The translations under genes and the position numbers were made by a program. The notes under the pieces are model-generated. The model saw nothing but the letters and a program-made list of their open reading frames with translations, did no database searches and was not told the DNA's origin. From NCBI GenBank assembly GCA_029933535.1, contig JAOZNZ010000098.1:1-9318 (forward strand): a stretch of DNA of 9,318 nt, in the 5' to 3' direction. The DNA is from a bacterium (GTDB taxonomy: Bacteria > Auribacterota > UBA3054 > B51-G9). Positions 4,735 through 9,318 of the stretch are shown here, in pieces (the first letter of the stretch is position 1; every line of letters starts with the position of its first letter).

Positions 4735-5910
4735 TTAATAAATACCGAGTTTGGCGATTCTTTCAGCGGCTTCTGCTAGACGTTCTTTTGGAGCAGTTAG
4801 AGTCATTCTGACAAATCCTTCTCCGCTTGGTCCGAAACCATTGCCCGGAGTGCTTACAATAGCAGCTTCCTCGAGAAGTTTCATTGTAGTTTCAGCGGAG
4901 GTCATTCCTTTTGGAACGGGGGCCCAGACATAGAACGCTGCTTCCGGCGGAACGACATTACAGCCTGCTTTTTTCAGACCATCACAGAGGACATCACGAC
5001 GTTCCTGATAAATTTTCAAAAGATTTTCGTGGAATTCAGGAGGACCGTTTAGGGCGGCAATAGCGGCGTCCTGTACAGCGCCGAAGATACCGGAATCGAG
5101 GTTAGCTTTTATTTTAGCGAGACCTGCGAGGACGTTTTTATTACCGAGCGCGAAAGCCACGCGCCACCCTGTCATATTAAAAGTTTTTGAGAGTGAATAG
5201 AATTCGATACCGACATCTTTAGCGCCATCAGCTTCGAGGAACGAGTGAGGTTTTTTGCCATCATAATATACATCACAATAAGCAGCGTCATGACAAACAA
5301 TAATGTCGTATTTATTTGCGAAAGCAACTACCTCTTCAAAAAAGCTTAAAGGAGCAGTGACCGCGATAGGATTATTCGGATAGCAGAGAAACATGATTTT
5401 TGCTTTACGGGCAACATCTTCCGGGATAGCAGCCAGGTCGGGCAAGTAATTATTTTCTTTAACCAGCGGCATCCAATGAGTTTGCCCTTCAGTAAAAAGA
5501 GTTCCGGAATGATAAACAGGATAACCCGGTTCAGGAACAAGAACAACGTCGCCCGGATTAACGAAAGCGAGATGGATATGACCGATACCTTCTTTAGAGC
5601 CCAGCAGTGGCAGGACTTCGGAATTTTCATCAAGCGAAACGCCGAATCTATTTTTATAGAAATCCACAATAGAGCTGCGAAGTTCAGGTTTTCCCTGGTC
5701 GAGAGCGTATTGATGATTATCCGAATTATCAGCGGCGACTTTTAGAGTATTGATAATATGTGGTGGAGTTGGGAGGTCAGGATCACCAACGCCGAGATTA
5801 ATAACATCTTTACCTTGAGCGATAACTTTTCTTTTAACTTTATCTATTTCCGCAAAGAGGTACGGCGGAAGTTTTTGCAATCTGTGAGCGAGAGTAGTAT
5901 TTACGGGCAC
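4735..5910 (-). CDS. dapL: LL-diaminopimelate aminotransferase (DapL), PLP-dependent
   Basis: DapL converts tetrahydrodipicolinate plus glutamate to LL-2,6-diaminopimelate in one step, bypassing DapD/DapC/DapE in lysine and peptidoglycan synthesis. The 391-residue protein is a full-length fold-type I aminotransferase. Visible marks are INLGVGDPDLPTP (37-49), GSKEGI (104-109), PEPGYPVY (126-133), CYPNNP (176-181, Asn180 at the cofactor), HDAAY (207-211, Asp208 and Tyr211), S-L-S-K-T-F-N-M-T-G-W-R (239-250, with Lys242 as the PLP Schiff-base lysine and Arg250), and a C-terminal FVRMTL with Arg368 for the substrate carboxylate. The NMTGWR form and the overall length match DapL. A general aspartate or N-succinyl-DAP aminotransferase is the alternative. 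The start is GTG at 5910 with AGGAG eight nucleotides upstream. Confidence 0.88.
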   Translation of the reverse strand: MPVNTTLAHRLQKLPPYLFAEIDKVKRKVIAQGKDVINLGVGDPDLPTPPHIINTLKVAADNSDNHQYALDQGKPELRSSIVDFYKNRFGVSLDENSEVLPLLGSKEGIGHIHLAFVNPGDVVLVPEPGYPVYHSGTLFTEGQTHWMPLVKENNYLPDLAAIPEDVARKAKIMFLCYPNNPIAVTAPLSFFEEVVAFANKYDIIVCHDAAYCDVYYDGKKPHSFLEADGAKDVGIEFYSLSKTFNMTGWRVAFALGNKNVLAGLAKIKANLDSGIFGAVQDAAIAALNGPPEFHENLLKIYQERRDVLCDGLKKAGCNVVPPEAAFYVWAPVPKGMTSAETTMKLLEEAAIVSTPGNGFGPSGEGFVRMTLTAPKERLAEAAERIAKLGIY

Positions 5911-5918
5911 GATTTAAG

Positions 5919-5923
5919 CTCCT
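5919..5923 (-). promoter_or_regulatory. Ribosome binding site that supports the GTG start of dapL
   Basis: AGGAG (within TAGGAGC) on the minus strand, eight nucleotides from the GTG at 5910. The spacing fixes the start at Met-Pro-Val-Asn. Confidence 0.8.
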
Positions 5924-5961
5924 ATTAATGATTATAATATCAAGTATTGAATTAGTAAGAG

Positions 5962-5990
5962 ATTATAACAAATGTGTGTATAAAAATCAA
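5962..5990 (-). promoter_or_regulatory. Predicted dapL promoter with extended -10
   Basis: On the minus strand a -35 TTGATT (5985-5990), a 17-bp spacer and -10 TATAAT (5962-5967) preceded by TGT, giving the extended -10 form TGnTATAAT. The predicted start near 5955 gives a leader of about 45 nt. A second TATAAT at 5931-5936 lacks a -35 partner. Unlike the promoters at 2354 and 3861, this one has no tandem array upstream. Confidence 0.6.
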
Positions 5991-6060
5991 AGTATCAAAG
6001 CGCAGTTGGCTTTTCTATTTTGTGATAATTTTGATAGAACTATTTATCGATTGTATGTTT

Positions 6061-6105
6061 TAATTTGTTTTTGTTCCGATAACGTATCAGGACAAAAACA
6101 AATTA
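6061..6105. other. Strong 45-nt imperfect palindrome between the giant gene and dapL
   Basis: The arms TAATTTGTTTTTGT (6061-6074) and ACAAAAACAAATTA (6092-6105) pair perfectly over 14 bp. After a bulged T there are two more C-G pairs, then GATA/TATC pairs around an ACG loop, for 20 pairs in 45 nt. The rest of the 289-bp gap (5911-6199) holds the dapL promoter, the dapL ribosome site and the hairpin at 6153-6182; I see no gene in it. No T-run follows the stem on either strand, so its role (structural RNA element, operator dyad or small element remnant) is open. Confidence 0.7.
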
Positions 6106-6152
6106 TGGTTAATAAGATTATCATTGTTTTATCGGGATTGATTTATAATTTT

Positions 6153-6182
6153 AAATTCATCCTAAATTCTCAGGATGAATTT
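6153..6182 (-). terminator. Hairpin after the giant gene, likely its terminator
   Basis: AAATTCATCCT (6153-6163) and AGGATGAATTT (6172-6182) form a perfect 11-bp stem with an 8-nt loop, starting 17 nt past the stop codon at 6200. On the minus strand the arm ends in ATTT followed by AAAATTAT, which is a poor T-tract, so termination may be only partial or bidirectional (the plus strand ends TTTTCT). Confidence 0.55.
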
Positions 6183-6199
6183 TCTCCCAATACCGAGAA

Positions 6200-6274
6200 C
6201 TAATAATTGCGCCAATGGCGCCATGCTAATATAAATAAAGGCATAATAAATACAATTGAAACTGTTTCCGGCAC
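6200..6274 (-). other. C-terminal sorting-signal-like tail (PEP-CTERM type)
   Basis: The final 24 residues read V-P-E-T, then about 15 hydrophobic residues, then W-R-H-W-R-N-Y and stop. The tripartite order (motif, transmembrane helix, basic end) is that of PEP-CTERM proteins. The motif is VPET rather than the usual VPEP, so this is a variant. Confidence 0.65.
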
Positions 6275-9200
6275 AACCATAATCGACCCAACGGACGCGC
6301 TTGCCGGCAATCCCGGTCGCGGAGAGAAAGTATCTTTTACCCGCGCGCGCACATAAACACCAGTCGGATATATGTCCGCGATGACCAGTCCGATGAAGCC
6401 ACCATTTCCGTCCAGTTCATCATCAAGGATGCGCCATGCCGTTTCGCCTTCGAGGAGGAATTCCACCATTACCGCCTTACCGGGCAATTTATTGTCGCCA
6501 CCGTCTTCCACGCAATCAACAATACCTTCGATAAAATCTATATCAGCATATGGCGCGACAGTGAATTGAAGCACGTATGCCGGATTGACATTTGAGAGAA
6601 CAAGCGCACCGGGTTGCCAAGCGCAATTAATATTACCGGGCCAGTCGAGAGTTGTATCAGGAGCGACTGTATCGGCGTAAAATGCCGCGCCGGTGATAGT
6701 TGTATGAGAGAATGCCCGCATCCACCCCCGGCTGCTTCGATTTGATATTGAGAATCCCACCGAAGAAGCGACGAATCCCGGTTGACCTGCATCGGTTGCA
6801 TTTGTCAGCACCAGTTCATCCCCCATCCGGGTCATTCGCACTGTATCTTCATGACAATTGTAAGGAACAAAATAGCCAAAAGCATCACTTCCGTCCGGGA
6901 TATTTTCGTTCCACCGATTTGTTGTTGGAGCCGCAAACGCGTTAATGCCATTTGTTTCTGATGCAAGACACTGCACGCGCAAACCGACCGGTGCCGGAAC
7001 GCCACTGCGCAGCATAAAGTGATGTTTTTCTCCAATACTGTAAGGAGAATTTGTTGAAACCAAAAACCGTTCACGCGGACCGTATAAAACAAGAGATCCT
7101 TCACCATCCGTGCCGGTATGACCGGCGCCGGGATTTACTGTGATGTTTGTTGATGGAAAAGACATTTCAATATAATATATCGCAATTCTACCTCCACCAC
7201 CCGCGCCTGCATCGCCTCCTTCCGCGCCGCCATTAGCCTCAACAGTTCCATTACCTGACAACGATACGGTCTCCACCAGAATTGCCCCGCCGCTTCCTCC
7301 GCCGACATAGCCGGGGCCGTTTTCACCGTTTGCTTTCAGAGCGCCCTTTAGTTCAAAAGTTGTGGCAGTAACACGAATTTTTCCACCGCCACGTGTTTCG
7401 GAACCGCCGGAACCGAGTGATACCGGATAGAAAATATCACCATATATGGGACATGATTCACCACTACGATTTTCTCCTCGACCGCCATAGCTTCCGCCGG
7501 ATCTGCCCGTGGTTCCCGGCCGTGTTGTACCACCGCGCTCACTGACATTAATTTGAGAATTTGTTTCGACATATACCATTTGAGCCATAATATTCAGCCC
7601 GTTTGTATAGCCGGCCACATGGCTGAGCAGCGAATTATCGGTTAGAATAACTGCATTGCTGAATCCAAAGATTCCGGCGTGTGTCCACTGTCCGTTTGTA
7701 AGTATAATATTCGGTCCGGCAACGTTTCCGGTCATTGTTACATAAGCGCCTGAGAGGACAGTATCAGTAAGATACAGATCGTTGCTAAGCGTAAGATCAA
7801 GCCGCGCTTTGTTGTTCACGAACAGGCGGTCAAACCTGTTTGTAATCATCGCGATGTCTGTTGGCCGGTAAGAAGAATACTCAAGATTCATATTATCGAG
7901 AATCATCCGGCCATAAGTTTCTGCATTATTTTTAATATAAATAGTTCCAGCACCACCGTTATATGTTGAGCTTCCGGCATTTTCTCCTGCACATTCAATC
8001 TTGTTCAGATTAAATCCTGCGATAGAATCGTAATGGATTGCAATTCTTCCTCCGCCACCGCAGGCACCATCTCTTCCTTTAGCTCCACCGTTTGCCTGCA
8101 TCATGCCATTACCGGTAAGAGTTCCCGCTTCAACGAAAATAGAACCGCCGCTGCCGCTGCCGGCATATTCCGGAGCATCTTCACCATTAGCCTTCAGCAC
8201 GCCGTTCAGTTCAAACGTTGTAGCAGTAATATGAATTTTCCCTCCGCCGAGTGTGATTGGACCGCCGGAACCCAACTCTTCCGGCAGAAAAGGATCTCCA
8301 TACGTTTCGCATGAGATTCCTATACGATTTCCGCCACGCCCGCCATAACTTCCACCGGATCTGCCGGTTGTGGCAGGTAGCGATCCCTTGCCGCATGCTG
8401 TGACATCGATTAGAGAATTAGTATCGATTTCAACCAGTGTAGCGGCAATTTCCAATCCGTTTGAATATCCGGCAGCATGGCTTAAGAGAGAGTTACCTGA
8501 AAGAGTTACTGTATTGCTAAAGCCGAAAATGCCGGCGTGAGTCCACGTACTGTCAATGAGGTGAATATCCGGTCCGACAATATTTCCCTCTACAGAGACA
8601 TAGCCGCCTGAAATAACCGTTTCAGTCAAGTATAAAGTGTTACTCAGTGTTAAATCCAATCGTGCATTACAACAAACATACAGCCGATTAATTTTGTTCA
8701 ATATCATTTCCATATCACTTGGAGTGCTGCTGCTTGATGCAATACCCATATTATTGAGAATTAGTTGTCCGTAAGTTTCAGCATTATTTTTGAGATAAAT
8801 AGTTCCTGCACCACCATTCCGCGATGAACTCCCTGCATTTGCGCCTGCACATTCAATCGTGTTAAGATTAAATCCTGCGGCAGAATCGTAATAGATAGCA
8901 ACTCTTCCGCCACCGCCACCGCTGGAAGCACTGCCCCCACTGTGCCCGCCGCTTGCCTGCATCATACCATTACCTGTAAGCGTGCCTGCCTCAACGAAAA
9001 TAGAACCACCACTCCCGCCACCGGCATATGATGGAGCGTCTTCACCGTTAGCTTTCAGCACGCCATTGAGTTCAAGAGTCGAGGCAGTAATATGAATTTT
9101 CCCACCGCCAAGTGTGATGGGTCCTCCGGAACCCAGATCAACCGGCATAAAAGTATCTCCATACGTTGTGCACGAACTTCCGCTGTACTCTCCGCCGCGT

Positions 9201-9318
9201 CCACCATAACTTCCACCTCCCCTTTCCGTAGTGCCCGATCGCGGTCCCGAACCACATGCAGTAACATTAATTTGAGAATTAGAATCAATTGCAACCAGCG
9301 CTGCATCAATTTCCAAAC
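6200..9318 (-). CDS. Giant Gly-rich repeat protein with PEP-CTERM-like tail (5' end outside window)
   Basis: At least 1038 residues are visible. The frame is open at the window edge: the first visible codon matches the interior of the repeat, so the true start is further right. The visible part has about 2.5 copies of a ~287-residue repeat (residues 1-287, 288-573, 574-746). Each copy contains Gly-rich stretches (GGSYGGRGG; LGSGGPITLGGGKIHI; GSGGSIFVEAGTLTGNG) and short strand-turn periods that look like a parallel beta-helix. A non-repeated domain follows (about 750-1010), then V-P-E-T, a hydrophobic segment and a basic end (W-R-H-W-R-N-Y), resembling a PEP-CTERM sorting signal handled by exosortase. 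This suggests an exported, surface- or matrix-bound structural or adhesive protein; no enzyme motif is seen. I do not recognise a named family for the repeat. No exosortase gene is in the window. Confidence 0.85.
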   Translation of the reverse strand, partial: LEIDAALVAIDSNSQINVTACGSGPRSGTTERGGGSYGGRGGEYSGSSCTTYGDTFMPVDLGSGGPITLGGGKIHITASTLELNGVLKANGEDAPSYAGGGSGGSIFVEAGTLTGNGMMQASGGHSGGSASSGGGGGRVAIYYDSAAGFNLNTIECAGANAGSSSRNGGAGTIYLKNNAETYGQLILNNMGIASSSSTPSDMEMILNKINRLYVCCNARLDLTLSNTLYLTETVISGGYVSVEGNIVGPDIHLIDSTWTHAGIFGFSNTVTLSGNSLLSHAAGYSNGLEIAATLVEIDTNSLIDVTACGKGSLPATTGRSGGSYGGRGGNRIGISCETYGDPFLPEELGSGGPITLGGGKIHITATTFELNGVLKANGEDAPEYAGSGSGGSIFVEAGTLTGNGMMQANGGAKGRDGACGGGGRIAIHYDSIAGFNLNKIECAGENAGSSTYNGGAGTIYIKNNAETYGRMILDNMNLEYSSYRPTDIAMITNRFDRLFVNNKARLDLTLSNDLYLTDTVLSGAYVTMTGNVAGPNIILTNGQWTHAGIFGFSNAVILTDNSLLSHVAGYTNGLNIMAQMVYVETNSQINVSERGGTTRPGTTGRSGGSYGGRGENRSGESCPIYGDIFYPVSLGSGGSETRGGGKIRVTATTFELKGALKANGENGPGYVGGGSGGAILVETVSLSGNGTVEANGGAEGGDAGAGGGGRIAIYYIEMSFPSTNITVNPGAGHTGTDGEGSLVLYGPRERFLVSTNSPYSIGEKHHFMLRSGVPAPVGLRVQCLASETNGINAFAAPTTNRWNENIPDGSDAFGYFVPYNCHEDTVRMTRMGDELVLTNATDAGQPGFVASSVGFSISNRSSRGWMRAFSHTTITGAAFYADTVAPDTTLDWPGNINCAWQPGALVLSNVNPAYVLQFTVAPYADIDFIEGIVDCVEDGGDNKLPGKAVMVEFLLEGETAWRILDDELDGNGGFIGLVIADIYPTGVYVRARVKDTFSPRPGLPASASVGSIMVVPETVSIVFIMPLFILAWRHWRNY
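7079..7597 (-). repeat. Third, divergent and incomplete copy of the protein repeat
   Basis: Residues 574-746 align with the first ~170 residues of the other copies (T-N-S-Q-I-N-V, GGSYGGRG, G-G-G-K-I-R-V-T-A-T-T-F-E-L, K-A-N-G-E-N). They then drift and end at G-E-G-S-L-V-L-Y-G, which corresponds to G-A-G-T-I-Y-I-K in the full units. The second half of the repeat (the W-T-H-A-G-I-F-G-F-S-N segment) is missing. Confidence 0.8.
7598..8455 (-). repeat. Second full copy of the ~287-residue protein repeat
   Basis: Residues 288-573, 286 in length. In the 64-residue core beginning L-G-S-G-G-P-I-T-L, 59 residues are identical to the first copy, while many codons differ at synonymous positions. The duplication is therefore old or under protein-level selection. 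It keeps a cysteine pair (Cys308, Cys336) matching Cys21 and Cys49 of the first copy. Confidence 0.9.
8456..9316 (-). repeat. First visible copy of the ~287-residue protein repeat
   Basis: Residues 1-287. It begins L-E-I-D-A-A-L-V-A-I-D, matching L-E-I-A-A-T-L-V-E-I-D at residue 288, and the partial codon before it (ending GT) fits the Gly that precedes the later unit. The gene therefore extends beyond the window, probably with more copies. Confidence 0.9.

Noticed and set aside
5911..6060. A lysine riboswitch upstream of dapL
   Set aside because: The predicted leader from the promoter to the GTG is only about 45 nt, far too short for the lysine aptamer. I saw none of the expected multi-helix pairing.
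5928..6203. A 91-codon open frame on the plus strand between dapL and the giant gene
   Set aside because: It crosses the dapL promoter and both hairpins, has no ribosome site and no recognisable motif, and is antisense to the transcription of all neighbours. It is best explained as chance in AT-rich DNA.
6372..8314. Several open frames on the plus strand and in other minus frames across the giant gene
   Set aside because: They recur at equivalent places in the repeats because of the Gly-rich codon pattern, and have no ribosome sites or family motifs. They are shadows of the repeat coding frame.
9314..9316. TTG at 9316 as the start codon of the giant gene
   Set aside because: The residue aligns with the interior Leu of the second repeat (L-E-I at 288-290), and the preceding partial codon fits the Gly found there. 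The frame simply continues past the window.

Overview
The window is 9.3 kb of moderate-GC DNA in which every gene I can support lies on the minus strand. The likely source is an anaerobic or facultative Gram-negative-type bacterium. It has an Rnf electron-transport cluster, an LL-diaminopimelate aminotransferase (DapL), a HlyD-type membrane fusion protein with its DUF3302 partner, and a very large glycine-rich secreted protein with a PEP-CTERM-like tail. That mix would fit the PVC superphylum (Kiritimatiellota/Lentisphaerota type). This placement is an inference from gene content; no marker gene in the window proves it.

Layout in the direction of transcription (right to left): (1) 9318-6200, the 3' part of a giant gene. 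It has about 2.5 copies of a ~287-residue Gly-rich repeat, a C-terminal domain and a membrane/basic sorting tail. (2) 6199-5911, a gene-free gap with two inverted repeats and the dapL promoter. (3) 5910-4735, dapL, followed at once by a hairpin. (4) 4517-3990, folK (HPPK), whose start lies in a 9-bp tandem repeat. (5) 3818-2491, a DUF3302 gene and a HlyD-family gene, tightly coupled and arranged like E. coli yibI-yibH. (6) 2293-1, an Rnf operon: rnfD, a DUF433 antitoxin, a DUF5615 PIN-like toxin, rnfG, and possibly the first codons of the next gene (rnfE would be expected).

Two features stand out. First, a toxin-antitoxin pair sits inside the Rnf operon, with single-nucleotide junctions from antitoxin to toxin and from toxin to rnfG, so the TA pair and a redox-pump subunit look translationally coupled. 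Second, the predicted promoters of rnfD and of the DUF3302-hlyD operon share one architecture: a TATAAT -10, a 17-bp spacer, a good -35, exactly 8 bp, a 10-bp-period tandem array (consensus near CACRGACTRA), and then a conserved 25-bp block. The two copies differ in length by exactly one 10-bp unit. This looks like a duplicated control region, or a mobile intergenic repeat that carries a promoter.

Functionally, RnfD and RnfG are flavin-bearing membrane subunits of the ferredoxin:NAD+ oxidoreductase. DapL makes LL-diaminopimelate for lysine and peptidoglycan in one step, and FolK acts in folate synthesis. The HlyD/DUF3302 pair is envelope-associated with an undefined substrate. The giant protein is probably exported and surface- or matrix-associated.
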